Shown here piece by piece: positions 26,396-34,948 of a DNA stretch of 64,000 bases (position 1 is the stretch's first letter; each line of letters opens with the position of its first letter). Source of the stretch: Gloeotrichia echinulata CP02 (lineage in GTDB: Bacteria; Cyanobacteriota; Cyanobacteriia; Cyanobacteriales; Nostocaceae); assembly GCA_038087035.1 (NCBI GenBank), contig CP051187.1:6144001-6208000 (forward strand). Direction: 5' to 3'. A program made the position numbers and the translations under genes. A model generated the notes under the pieces. It ran no database searches and was not told the DNA's origin. It was given only the letters and a program-made list of their open reading frames with translations.

Positions 26396-26491
26396 TCTGC
26401 AATAAATTGATTGCTAATACCTAAAGTAGCGGATCTAGGCCTTGCGCCCCTATAAAGCTTACTGGGTAATCTTCTAACCCATTTGAACTGG

Positions 26492-27765
26492 TAAAATGCT
26501 ATGATTTGAATTACCCCTGACGGGAAATCAGCCATGCAAAACACAGAAACAACCTTAAAACTTCGCCTGTGGACAGTTGAAGAATACCATCGGATGGCGG
26601 AGGCTGGGATTTTTGGTGGTGATGAACGAGTGGAACTGTTAGCAGGAAAGATAATTTGGATGAGTGCTAAAGGAACAGCCCATCGGTCAGCCGTCGCGAG
26701 GACAGATAGATTACTGCAAAATAGTTTAAGGAATCTAGCTCTGATATGTGTTCAAGACCCAGTAAAGTTAAATGAACGGTCTGAACCAGAACCGGATATT
26801 GCTGTGGTAAAAGTAGACCCCCTGGACTATGCAGACCATCATCCTACACCTGGGGAAATTTATCTAATTATTGAAGTAGCAGATAGCAGTTTGAAAGTAG
26901 ATTGTGAAACTAAAGCTCAAGCTTATTCCCAAGCAGGAATTAGAGATTATTGGGTATTAGATGTGGTTAATCGTCAACTACATATCTTCCGAGAACCCAC
27001 TGAAGATGGTTATCAAAATGAAATTATTTTGGGTGAAAATGGGACTATTTCGCCGCTACAGTTTCCTGATTTGCAGATTGCGATATTTGATATGCTACCA
27101 CTAAACCTAAACTAGCCCACCTTAAAAGTAGGGTTACAGGGGGCGTCAAAATGCTAGGATTTGAATTACCCCTGACGGGAAATCAGCCATGCAAAACACA
27201 GAAACAACCTTAAAACTTCGCCTGTGGACAGTTGACGAATACCATCGGATGGCGGAGGCTGGGATTTTTGGTGGTGATGAACGAGTGGAACTGTTAACAG
27301 GAAAGATAATTTGGATGAGTGCTAAAGGAACAGCCCATCGGTCAGCCGTCGGGAGGACAGATTATTTACTGAAAAATCGGTTAGGAGATCGGGCCTGGGT
27401 ATCCATTCAAGACCCAGTAAAGTTAAATGAACGCTCTGAACCAGAACCGGATATTGCTGTGGTAAAAGTAGACCCCCTGGACTATGCAGACCATCATCCT
27501 ACACCTGGGGAAATTTATCTAATTATTGAAGTAGCAGATAGCAGTTTGAAAGTAGATTGTGAAACTAAAGCTCAAGCTTATTCCCAAGCAGGAATTAGAG
27601 ATTATTGGGTATTAGATGTGGTTAATCGTCAACTACATATCTTCCGAGAACCCACTGAAGATGGTTATCAAAATGAAATGATTTTGGGTGAAAATGGGAC
27701 TATTTCGCCACTACAGTTTCCTGATTTGCAGATTGCGATATTTGATATGCTACCACTGGTGAGCA
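26492..27765 (+). repeat. tandem duplication of a 655-bp unit carrying a Uma2 gene
   Basis: Two direct copies lie 655 bp apart, beginning at about 26492 and 27147. Each includes about 40 bp of upstream sequence (GATTTGAATTACCCCTGACG) and almost the whole gene. They are nearly identical except for one block at about 26694-26755 (copy 1) against 27349-27410 (copy 2). Confidence 0.9.
26534..27115 (+). CDS. Uma2 (DUF820) family protein, copy 1
   Basis: Uma2 proteins have a PD-(D/E)XK nuclease-like fold and are greatly expanded in cyanobacteria; their role is unproven. The 193-residue product has the family layout: WTVEEYHRMAEAGIFGGDERVELLAGKI at the start, the acidic SEPEPDIAVVK motif, YLIIEVADSS with the nuclease-type Glu, then KAQAYSQAGIRDYWVLD. 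It is one of two tandem copies. The region from residue 55 to 76 (VARTDRLLQNSLRNLALICVQ) differs sharply from copy 2 while the rest is almost identical. The upstream 40 bp is duplicated too, so both copies should have the same promoter context. Confidence 0.88.
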   Translation: MQNTETTLKLRLWTVEEYHRMAEAGIFGGDERVELLAGKIIWMSAKGTAHRSAVARTDRLLQNSLRNLALICVQDPVKLNERSEPEPDIAVVKVDPLDYADHHPTPGEIYLIIEVADSSLKVDCETKAQAYSQAGIRDYWVLDVVNRQLHIFREPTEDGYQNEIILGENGTISPLQFPDLQIAIFDMLPLNLN

Positions 27766-27773
27766 AGTTGTAG
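27189..27773 (+). CDS. Uma2 (DUF820) family protein, copy 2
   Basis: This is the second tandem copy, 194 residues, with the same motifs as copy 1 (GGDERVELLTGKI, EPEPDIAVVK, YLIIEVADSS, YWVLDVVNR). The variable block reads VGRTDYLLKNRLGDRAWVSIQ, which is closer to the usual Uma2 consensus (RLGDRAWV-QDP) than copy 1, so copy 2 probably keeps the ancestral block. The last residues (LVSKL) differ from copy 1 (LNLN) because the duplication ends there. Part of another reading frame continues past its stop. Confidence 0.88.
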   Translation: MQNTETTLKLRLWTVDEYHRMAEAGIFGGDERVELLTGKIIWMSAKGTAHRSAVGRTDYLLKNRLGDRAWVSIQDPVKLNERSEPEPDIAVVKVDPLDYADHHPTPGEIYLIIEVADSSLKVDCETKAQAYSQAGIRDYWVLDVVNRQLHIFREPTEDGYQNEMILGENGTISPLQFPDLQIAIFDMLPLVSKL

Positions 27774-27898
27774 ATGAATATCTTTCGTATCTGTTTGAAT
27801 TTGAACTTGACGTTTCATCGGGAGCATGGGATCGCGTAGCCACTGGATGTCCAGACAGGTTTAGCGATCCTTTGCATATTTTTCCAAATTCTGACTAA
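27746..27898 (+). pseudogene. possible 3' remnant of an unidentified gene
   Basis: An open frame without a start overlaps the end of Uma2 copy 2 and ends at TAA 27896-27898. Its translation (EQVVDEYLSYLFEFELDVSSGAWD then RVATGCPDRFSDPLHIFP in continuation) has a normal amino acid mix, so it looks like the 3' tail of a gene displaced by the Uma2 duplication. I cannot name it. It overlaps the last bases of cysA on the other strand. Confidence 0.3.
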
Positions 27899-28911
27899 AT
27901 GGAATAATCAAGTGGGAAAGATTTCGCATCCTTCGGCTTCACATACACCCGTTCTCGAGGTTCGATCTGCAACTCGTCAAACCGTTCCCGCGTTAAATGC
28001 GCCGTCACTACTTGACCATCATCGAAGATTAATTCTACCTGAACTTCCCAACCTAAATGTATTACCCGACTGACTGTAGCGGGGGTAGTGGCACCGTTAG
28101 CAGACTTTTCGACAATGACATCTTGCGGACGCAAAAACGTTTCCGGGTTGGGCGAATCGAAGCCGCTAGTTTGGAAAATTTTGGAACTACTGGGTAAAAC
28201 GTTGACCGGACCAATAAAGCTCATCACAAATGCACTGGCGGGACGGTCATAAATTTGGGCTGGTGTCCCCACCTGTTCCACACGTCCTTGATTCATCACC
28301 ACAATTTCATCAGAGACTTCCATCGCTTCTTCTTGGTCATGGGTGACAAAAACTGTGGTAACATGAACTTCATCATGGAGGCGGCGTAACCATGCCCGTA
28401 AATCTTTGCGGACTTTGGCATCGAGTGCGCCAAAGGGTTCATCCAACAATAATACATTGGGTTCTACTGCCAAAGCCCTGGCTAAAGCTACCCGTTGTCG
28501 TTGACCACCAGAAAGTTGTGATGGATAGCGATCGCCTAGTCCACTCAATTGCACCAATTCTAGCAACTGTTCTACCCGCCCCTTGATTTTAGCTTTCGCT
28601 ACTTTGCGAATTTCTAAACCAAAAGCAATATTTTGCCGCACAGTTAAATGCTTAAATAAAGCATAGTGCTGAAACACAAACCCAATATTCCGCTCTTGCA
28701 CACTTTGATTTGTCGCATCCTTACCAGTCAGGAAGATTTTGCCGGTGTCTGGCATATCCAAACCCGCAATTAACCGCAACAAGGTAGATTTACCAGACCC
28801 CGACGGACCGAGTAAAGCAACAAGTGAACCACTCTGTATTTCCAGGCTAACCTGATCAACCGCTTTAAAACTGCCGAATTGCTTGGATACATTCTCTACT
28901 AATATGCCCAC
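27895..28911 (-). CDS. cysA: sulfate/thiosulfate ABC transporter ATPase
   Basis: CysA is the ATP-hydrolysing subunit of the sulfate importer. The ATPase domain (residues 1-235) has Walker A GPSGSGKST, a Q-loop (FVFQHYALF), the signature LSGGQRQRVALARAL, Walker B VLLLDEPFGALD and the switch His in FVTHDQEEA. The C-terminal part (about 240-338) is the TOBE-like domain found in CysA (FIGPVNVLP, ETFLRPQDV, HLGWEVQVEL). The FIGPVNVLP segment after the ATPase domain is typical for sulfate rather than sugar transporters. The permease and binding-protein genes are not in the window, so it is an isolated gene here. Confidence 0.9.
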   Translation of the reverse strand: MGILVENVSKQFGSFKAVDQVSLEIQSGSLVALLGPSGSGKSTLLRLIAGLDMPDTGKIFLTGKDATNQSVQERNIGFVFQHYALFKHLTVRQNIAFGLEIRKVAKAKIKGRVEQLLELVQLSGLGDRYPSQLSGGQRQRVALARALAVEPNVLLLDEPFGALDAKVRKDLRAWLRRLHDEVHVTTVFVTHDQEEAMEVSDEIVVMNQGRVEQVGTPAQIYDRPASAFVMSFIGPVNVLPSSSKIFQTSGFDSPNPETFLRPQDVIVEKSANGATTPATVSRVIHLGWEVQVELIFDDGQVVTAHLTRERFDELQIEPRERVYVKPKDAKSFPLDYSI

Positions 28912-29030
28912 TGTCGCCTACCTCTGCAACTAATCTACTAGTAATTGCTAGGATTACCGTTTTGTACATATATCATAGATAATGGTTTGGTAGATGAACA
29001 ATATTTAACCTATCGCGGAAGTCCCCACCT

Positions 29031-29363
29031 TCACTATGGTCGGCTTTCCGTGATTGGTTGGAGTATTTCGGCAAAGTGTTCGGGGTAGCAACTATTGCTG
29101 TTCCACCCCACTACACCAGTGCCAATTGCTCTAACTGTGGGGAAGTCGTCAAAAAGTCTTTGAGTACAAGAACTCATAAATGTCACCATTGTGGGTTTGT
29201 GTTGGATAGAGACTGGAACGCTGCTCGGAATATATTAGAGCTTGGACTACGTACCGTGGGGCACACGGGAACGCTTAACGCCTCTGGAGACATCGACCTC
29301 TGCATTGGTGGGGAAACTCCCCAATGTAAGCCGAGTCGCGGAAAGAGGAAACCCAAAGAGTGA
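29031..29363 (+). pseudogene. TnpB C-terminal remnant
   Basis: Only the last part of a TnpB remains: SLWSAFRDWLEYFGKVFG, a zinc ribbon with CSNC and CHHC pairs, and the third RuvC acid in LDRDWNAARNIL. The frame continues upstream of any start codon, and the RuvC-I and RuvC-II parts are missing, so it cannot be a nuclease. The DNA just after it (29370-29406) forms the hairpin CACCGC-ACTTTTAGG-GCGGTG followed by AGGATGTCAA, the same kind of right end as at the other TnpB elements in this window. Confidence 0.85.
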
Positions 29364-29397
29364 TCTTTGGAATCACCGCACTTTTAGGGCGGTGAGG

Positions 29398-29502
29398 ATG
29401 TCAATGGAAGAGTTGGATCGACCACTGGATACCATCGATAGGGATATCCTAGAGATCAAAAGCTGTCTGTTGCATCAAAAGTTCTTGCGCGGTGACGATT
29501 AA
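29398..29502 (+). CDS. small hypothetical protein
   Basis: A 34-residue frame (MSMEELDRPLDTIDRDILEIK...) begins at ATG 29398, or at ATG 29404 with GAGG seven bases before. It sits right after the right end of the TnpB relic. Residues 3-20 form an acidic helix with a heptad-like spacing. I do not recognise it. It may be a small genuine gene or a 5' fragment fused to the element end. Confidence 0.3.
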   Translation: MSMEELDRPLDTIDRDILEIKSCLLHQKFLRGDD

Positions 29503-29533
29503 GCTTTTTTACCCTGTGCTGTGGGGATTCCTC

Positions 29534-30691
29534 CTAACTATATTCCCTCCCCCGCCATTGTCGTGGAGTGCGGAATGCAGATAAGAAAATTCGCAGCACA
29601 GCTAAAGGGTCCGCGAAGGGTGAAAGCCAAAACAACCAGCCGCCTTTAGCACTTTGGCGATCATAAGCAGGTGCGATCGCCAATAGCATCGCAAAGCGAA
29701 TGACTAGCAAAAATAAATTCAATCCCAGTAAGAGGAGTGAGGGAGAAAAGAAGAGGTAGGTGAGGACGATTAACAGAGGTAAACCTTGAACTGCACAAAG
29801 TAGCCATAAATCACCCCAAATTTGAGCGCGGGGTGATGCATCTTTGAGGTCGAGGCTGCGCCCCCATTCTTTCCAGGTTTCTATTGCACCTTCATACATC
29901 CGTACTTTCAACACCTTGCCGCCGTCTAAAAAGCCTACCTTAAAGCCCTGAGCCGCAATATATCGTGCTAAGGTGACATCATCACAAAAGGAACCACGGG
30001 CACTTGTATAACCATTGACAGCGGCTAAAACGGAGCGACGACATAAAAAGCATTGCCCATTGGCCATGACTCTTTCTGGCTGGTCTGTATTTATACCCGC
30101 TGGATCAAATCGGTAAAGCAGAGTCATCAACAGCGCTGGTTGTAGCCAGCATTCCCCTGGAGATTTGAGGATAAACTGGGGTGAAAGGGAAACCAAATCA
30201 TACCCTTGGGCTGCGGCTGTCTGCACCAAACCAGCAACTAAACCAGGATGGGGTACTGTATCTGCATCCATCCCCAAAAACCATTCACTCGCCTCTGAAC
30301 TATGCAAAAAGCCGTTATGCAACGCCCAAGGACGCCCCACCCAACCAGAGGGTAGGGGATCATCGGTCATCACGCGAAAGCGGGGGTCTTGCTGCTGTGT
30401 CGCTTTGACTAATTCGGGGGTGCCATCTTGAGAGTTGCTATCGACAACCACAATTTCCCGGACTTCGTAGCTTTGTTGACTCAAGCCAGCCAACAGGGGG
30501 CTAATCCGAAGCGCTTCGTTGAGGGTGGGAACGACAACGCTAACAATACCCAACATATCTGGTGTTGGCTGTTGTGGTTGAATCGGGGGTTGACGGAATG
30601 GCCCCTTGAATAAGCGTGAAAGCAAAATCGCCGTTGCTGGAAGTTGGAGAAGTAGTAATAACAGCGATAGGCTAGCGGCAAAATAGGACAT
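29534..30691 (-). CDS. cruG: carotenoid 2'-O-glycosyltransferase CruG
   Basis: CruG adds the sugar to the 2'-hydroxyl of myxol-type carotenoids, a late step of myxoxanthophyll synthesis. It is a GT2-type membrane enzyme: an N-terminal span (about 3-24), the GT-A start VSVVVPTLNEALRI, the acidic motif DADTVPHPG, an RGSFCDDVTLARYIAAQG acceptor-side motif and W-rich EWGRSLDLKDA, then two or three spans (about 300-345). Identity rests on the family plus the adjacent cruF gene upstream on the same strand, an arrangement known from cyanobacteria. The cruF-cruG spacer of about 200 bp is filled with 7-mer repeats. Confidence 0.85.
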   Translation of the reverse strand: MSYFAASLSLLLLLLQLPATAILLSRLFKGPFRQPPIQPQQPTPDMLGIVSVVVPTLNEALRISPLLAGLSQQSYEVREIVVVDSNSQDGTPELVKATQQQDPRFRVMTDDPLPSGWVGRPWALHNGFLHSSEASEWFLGMDADTVPHPGLVAGLVQTAAAQGYDLVSLSPQFILKSPGECWLQPALLMTLLYRFDPAGINTDQPERVMANGQCFLCRRSVLAAVNGYTSARGSFCDDVTLARYIAAQGFKVGFLDGGKVLKVRMYEGAIETWKEWGRSLDLKDASPRAQIWGDLWLLCAVQGLPLLIVLTYLFFSPSLLLLGLNLFLLVIRFAMLLAIAPAYDRQSAKGGWLFWLSPFADPLAVLRIFLSAFRTPRQWRGREYS

Positions 30692-30708
30692 GGGGGCTGG
30701 GGAGTGGA

Positions 30709-30890
30709 GGAGTAATGAGTAATGAGTTAGGAGTAATGAGTAATGAGTTAGGAGTTAGGAGTTAGGAGTTGGGAGTTGGGAGTTGTCATTGGTCCTCCCA
30801 GTCCCCATTCCCCAGTCCCCAGCGATGCACTGAGCTTGCCGAAGTGTCCCCAGTCCCCAGTCCCCATTCCCCATTCCCCATTCCCCAAGT
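30709..30890. repeat. heptanucleotide STRR tracts
   Basis: The cruF-cruG spacer is made of degenerate 7-mer tandem repeats: GGAGTTA/TAATGAG types at 30709-30785 and CCCCAGT/CCCCATT types at 30798-30888. These match the short tandemly repeated repetitive (STRR) sequences described in heterocystous cyanobacteria. Confidence 0.85.
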
Positions 30891-31799
30891 TTACTTCAAA
30901 GCAACTTTGACATTTGCTACGGCAATTTCTTGGGTTGCTGGTTCCACAGCCACAGGGGCTTGTATAGTTGTGCCTTTCCACCATAGTGTCACAGCGGGAG
31001 CTACGCCCAGTAATAAGCCAAGTAACACAGGGATGGAAAACCCAGCGGCCAAGCTCATAACTGTAGCAAAGCCGAAGTTACTTAAATAAACTACTAAGGG
31101 TACATTTAGCTGCGATCGCGTTAATGTAATAGGGTTGTTTTTCCACAACAGTGCAGCTACAGTCATAAATACTGAGCCAGTACCCAGCCAACCAGCAAAG
31201 TTTTGATAGGGCATACCAAAGAAAGCCCCTGGTTGTTGCCAATACCAGAAGGGGAGAGCGGTTTGACTCATCGCGGGGTCAAGGACAAAATCCCAGGAAG
31301 TCAATAACAAAGCACCCAAGGCGATCGCCACCATGTGACGCCACAAGTTGGGTTTTTTGTCAACTTCTAAACCAGCACGCGCCAGCAAGTAGGAAACGCA
31401 TCCCACATAAAACCACGACAAGGGAATTGTGAATGGCACTAAGCCGGCAATTTTATAGCCCAAGCCACTCAAATAACTATAGTGACCAAAAGGAAACCCT
31501 GTGCTGGTTCCCGATAGTTCACTGGCTAAGGAAATAAACACTGAGGGGAGCATAAACGCTAAGGTGCGACCCAAGCCTAATGTCCTTAATCCATAAAGGA
31601 ATACCCCTGCTGCACCCAAAATCATATAAACTACACCGCCTCCAGCCATACTCCACTGCATGGCGGTCTGGCCAACTTCGGATAAGTTCAAAATTACTTC
31701 GGCGTTAGGTATGACCAGCAGTATCCCTACCAACCCGAACACCATTGACACAATATGACCAATGATGCATACGCGTTCAGCAATAACAAGTTGTCTCAT
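30891..31799 (-). CDS. cruF: carotenoid 1',2'-hydratase CruF
   Basis: CruF adds water to the psi end of gamma-carotene-type intermediates on the way to myxoxanthophyll. It is a polytopic membrane protein of 302 residues with about eight spans. Family hallmarks include FPFGHYSYLSGLGYKIAGLVPFTIPLSWFYVG and TSWDFVLDPAMSQTALPFWYWQQPGAFFGMPYQNFAGWLG, where the conserved His, Asp and Trp residues of the CruF/DUF422 family lie. It is upstream of cruG on the same strand; the pair is expected to act in series on the same pigment. Confidence 0.88.
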   Translation of the reverse strand: MRQLVIAERVCIIGHIVSMVFGLVGILLVIPNAEVILNLSEVGQTAMQWSMAGGGVVYMILGAAGVFLYGLRTLGLGRTLAFMLPSVFISLASELSGTSTGFPFGHYSYLSGLGYKIAGLVPFTIPLSWFYVGCVSYLLARAGLEVDKKPNLWRHMVAIALGALLLTSWDFVLDPAMSQTALPFWYWQQPGAFFGMPYQNFAGWLGTGSVFMTVAALLWKNNPITLTRSQLNVPLVVYLSNFGFATVMSLAAGFSIPVLLGLLLGVAPAVTLWWKGTTIQAPVAVEPATQEIAVANVKVALK

Positions 31800-32027
31800 G
31801 ATAATTCCTTAACAAGATGTGACACGCGGCTACTCGGCTGCTAATAGTTTACAAATGTTTAAGAACAAATTTAACTAATCGATGCTAATTTGTGCCGTGA
31901 TTCTCTGCTTTCGTTGTTTATTTTTGATTGACAGACCATCATAGCCGATTAATTGCCGCTATAAATGATAAAATTATATAGTTCCAAATCACATAGTCAA
32001 ATATAGTCAGACTTATGCAATTTAGCT

Positions 32028-33311
32028 TTAAGCGACTCTACTTTCAGCATGGACACGCTTAAATAGTGGAGTTATCCGCCTTGGATGTACTACCAGACAC
32101 CCCCTATCCCTTAGAATAGACTGGAGACAGTCAAACCCTTCAGGATTACTTTTTCTGCCGATGTTGTACCCTGCGTTCACGTCGGCATGAATCTTCAAAC
32201 CATCTTTACTGATATACCACGCACGTTTGACACGTTTTCCTGAGAATACATGCTTGATCTTGTTGTTAGGTTGATAAGTTGGGATGATGTCCCAATCAAT
32301 CGCTGAAGCCTTACTTGTGTAAGATTCTTCTGCTACCTTAACGGTAATACCGACTCTAACTAATTTATAAGTCAGCATTTCGATAAATATTGCGTGTGGT
32401 ATCTGAGTAAAATTTTGGTTTGTACGTTTACCTAAATTAAGACGTGTTTTCCATTGTTCGTTTTTCCCGATTGAGACGTGAGTTACACCAAGAGATAGAA
32501 GTTCATCCACAATCATTTTTGTGGATTGATGCAAATATGAATCTATAAATTGATTACGGTTGCGGACGATGTTTGCGATTCGCCTTGATTTACCTTTACC
32601 ATGAGGCAGAAAACCTCGAAACTTGGCAATCTGCTTGTTATAAAACTGGTTGGCTGATTTCAATGGTTTACCATTTACAATAATTGGTTGTATTGCTAGA
32701 TCATTGAAAACAATCGTCGCTAGATTATCTAAACCAATATCTATCGCCGCATTAAGTTCAGGATTCAAACTACAGAAGAACTCATTTTTTTGCAGAATTT
32801 CATAGACTACCTCGATCACAAAACATCCCGTCTTTGGGACAATTCGCACTTCGCACAAGTCGTCAAATCTTAGTCCAGGCTTTATCGGGATTCTGATTGG
32901 CGACATTGACGGGACAACCGAACCTTTACTAAATTCTTTTTTGCCAATGGCTTGATTGTTAAACTTAATCAGGTTCTTATCATCAACATAATTAGGTGGT
33001 TTTGGTCTACCAGTGAACTTAGTTGGTTCAAGTTTATAAGCCACTAATGCTTTGTAGTAAGCAATCCACGCATCTGCATTCTGTTTTAATACGAGTTGAG
33101 CTACTTTTGCGCTTATTGCTTTGTAGTTCTCGTTTTGTTTAAATAAAGTGTCTAAGCTAGCTTGTGATTGAGTTCCCCATCCGTAAAAAAAACCTTGACG
33201 CTGAGTGAATTGAGCAGTGTTGTAAAGCTGCCGAGAAATAGTGGTAATGTCACTACAATAATCAAACCAGTCATGTCCTTCTTTGATTATGTGCTTTTCT
33301 ACTTGACGCAT
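32028..33311 (-). CDS. tnpB: TnpB nuclease, IS607-associated type
   Basis: TnpB is an RNA-guided nuclease carried by IS200/605 and IS607 elements. From ATG 33311 (MRQVEKHIIKEGHDW) the product has 427 residues. RuvC-I is AAIDIGLDNLATIV; the second acid probably lies in EESYTSKAS; RuvC-III is HADVNAGYNIGRK. The two CxxC pairs of the usual zinc ribbon are absent between these motifs, a feature I associate with this TnpB clade, where VFSGKRVKRAWY occupies the position. A longer start at 33374 would add 21 residues unlike the family. The nuclease may be intact even though its partner recombinase gene is not. Confidence 0.82.
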   Translation of the reverse strand: MRQVEKHIIKEGHDWFDYCSDITTISRQLYNTAQFTQRQGFFYGWGTQSQASLDTLFKQNENYKAISAKVAQLVLKQNADAWIAYYKALVAYKLEPTKFTGRPKPPNYVDDKNLIKFNNQAIGKKEFSKGSVVPSMSPIRIPIKPGLRFDDLCEVRIVPKTGCFVIEVVYEILQKNEFFCSLNPELNAAIDIGLDNLATIVFNDLAIQPIIVNGKPLKSANQFYNKQIAKFRGFLPHGKGKSRRIANIVRNRNQFIDSYLHQSTKMIVDELLSLGVTHVSIGKNEQWKTRLNLGKRTNQNFTQIPHAIFIEMLTYKLVRVGITVKVAEESYTSKASAIDWDIIPTYQPNNKIKHVFSGKRVKRAWYISKDGLKIHADVNAGYNIGRKSNPEGFDCLQSILRDRGCLVVHPRRITPLFKRVHAESRVA

Positions 33312-33434
33312 ATTTATACTGAGCGTAGTCAAAGTATTGATCAACTTTGGCAATGAAATTAGTATATCATTCAAGATACAGTAAGATATGCTTGACTAGA
33401 AAACTTAATCAATCTGTTGGAGAATTTAAGGCTT

Positions 33435-33608
33435 CTACAATTTTTTCGGTTTTGCGCTTTGCCCTGATATCTTTTTCGGGTCGTAATCAACAATTACCGT
33501 ACCCGTGGGAAGTTGCTCTGTTGGATATGGTATTTTACCTGCTTTGTCATGTCACCAAGCGGTAAGGTAGGAAATCTCCAAGGTTTTAGCATAATCAGAT
33601 AATTTCAT
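33435..33608 (-). pseudogene. remnant of IS607 TnpA serine recombinase
   Basis: Translation from ATG 33608 gives MKLSDYAKTLEISYLTAW, a TGA stop at codon 19, and then in the same frame HDKAGKIPYPTEQLPTGTV followed by IVDYDPKK, ending at TAG 33435. This is the MerR-like N-terminus of IS607-type TnpA (SDYAK...TAW...KAGKI...QLPTGT.IV). The catalytic serine-recombinase domain that should follow is missing, so the gene is broken by a nonsense codon and a deletion. Confidence 0.75.
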
Positions 33609-33885
33609 TAGGACTGTCTTTTAGACTATATCTGACTATGCTAGACTATATTTTGTTTAAAGTTTTATCATACTTATAGTGTGAACTAGCGATACGCTGC
33701 ATCAGTACCAGTAAGTTATTGGCATTTCCAGGGTTTCTCGCTCCTGACGCACCCTACAGATTGGATATTTTTGAATTTGGCAGTCCCCTAACACCGTTTT
33801 ATCCTTGGGAACAGTTACAGTCCAACTAGCTTGATGTTGATGATTTGTGGAATAATAGCTTTATCCACTACTGGAAATCCAACCC

Positions 33886-34326
33886 ATGTCGATTTTACCA
33901 AGAGTTCCTTGGGTTTCCCTGGTGTTAGTTCTGCTTAGTTACAGCACCCTAGGCTGGGTGCTATCTGAAACTAAAGCATCTGGGGTTGTATGGCTGGCGG
34001 TTGTGTTTGCTGTCTTGTTTTTGCTTTTCAGCTTGGCTACTCCCTCGTCGAGTATGACACAGTTTCGGAATGTCCTGTTTAAATCAAATACCAGAACTTT
34101 TATTGTCGCTGTCTTCGCAGCTTTCATGTTGTTTGTGATGGTTGCTTGGTTTCGAGTATTTCTTGATGGCTTACTCGTAATTTCTGCGGCTATCTTGGCG
34201 AGAATCGACTTTCAAGCAGCAGGATTCAGAGAAGTACACACTTTTTGGATGACTTCTATCTTCTCATTGGCGGGTTTAGGCTTGGGTGCAGCTTTACATC
34301 TGGGATTTATCCGCCATTTCTGGTGA
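33886..34326 (+). CDS. small polytopic membrane protein, unknown
   Basis: The 146-residue protein has about four spans (residues 8-27, 31-50, 71-100 and 120-140). A polar stretch (SSSMTQFRNVLFKSNTR) separates the two halves, and RIDFQAAGFREVHTFW precedes the last span. I know of no function; similar unnamed proteins are found in cyanobacteria next to ribosomal genes, but this is from memory. It converges with rpmA, leaving about 100 bp between stops. Confidence 0.7.
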   Translation: MSILPRVPWVSLVLVLLSYSTLGWVLSETKASGVVWLAVVFAVLFLLFSLATPSSSMTQFRNVLFKSNTRTFIVAVFAAFMLFVMVAWFRVFLDGLLVISAAILARIDFQAAGFREVHTFWMTSIFSLAGLGLGAALHLGFIRHFW

Positions 34327-34432
34327 ATAATTCACATGATTGTTTGTAGTTCCGCTTTAGCGCTGCAAAAATTAAGAGCGCTATTAGCCCAGCTTTCCCG
34401 GAGGGTAGCGCAACTACAAACAACCCTAACTA

Positions 34433-34714
34433 CTAACCAGCTACTGCTTCAACAACAGCAACAACTGGATAAACGCTGACTTTTTTACGGGTTTTACCCT
34501 TTCTTTCAAAGGTAACAACGCCGTCAACTAAGGCAAATAGCGTGTCATCGCTACCAATACCCACGTTGTTACCAGGGTGCATTTTAGTTCCACGCTGACG
34601 CACGAGAATATTTCCCGCCCGCACAGTTTGACCGCCGTAGCGCTTGACACCCAGACGCTGGGCGTTAGAATCACGACCGTTACGTGTACTACCTGTTCCT
34701 TTCTTATGAGCCAT
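34433..34714 (-). CDS. rpmA: 50S ribosomal protein bL27
   Basis: bL27 lies near the peptidyl-transferase centre of the large subunit. The 93-residue product starts MAHKKGTGSTRNGRDSNAQRLGVKRYGGQTVRAGNIL in the expected order (shown here only as landmarks: KKGTGS, NGRDSN, RYGGQ) and continues IVRQRGTKMHPG and the FERKGK segment. GAGGAA precedes the ATG at a good distance. It is 234 bp downstream of rplU on the same strand, the standard operon order. Confidence 0.97.
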   Translation of the reverse strand: MAHKKGTGSTRNGRDSNAQRLGVKRYGGQTVRAGNILVRQRGTKMHPGNNVGIGSDDTLFALVDGVVTFERKGKTRKKVSVYPVVAVVEAVAG

Positions 34715-34948
34715 AATTTCCTCTTGTTTCGCTTGAGATTGCTCTACTTTTCTTGATCACAGGGATTGGGGATTTGTACTGAGCGGATTGAGTGAGCCTC
34801 GCCGAACTCTTGGCGATTGGTTGTTAGGAATTTCCGATCCAAAAAAGCTAACAAATGCTAACAAATGTCCGCTTTTTCTTCCTGCAACGACTAGGAAGTG
34901 TCGGTACTATCCAGTCCACAGGCTAACACGGTCAATCTGACCGCTTGA

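Larger units (their letters stand above)
31990..33655 (-). mobile_element. IS607-type element, decayed
   Basis: The unit contains a broken serine-recombinase gene and a TnpB gene on the same strand. Its approximate limits are set by ATAGTC-type words repeated at both edges (31996-32010 and 33627-33655, for example TATAGTC and GACTATA). The exact ends cannot be fixed from one copy. Confidence 0.65.

Noticed and set aside
33347..33565. 72-residue plus-strand frame in the IS607 element
   Set aside because: The opposite strand carries a recognisable TnpA remnant, so this frame is antisense noise.
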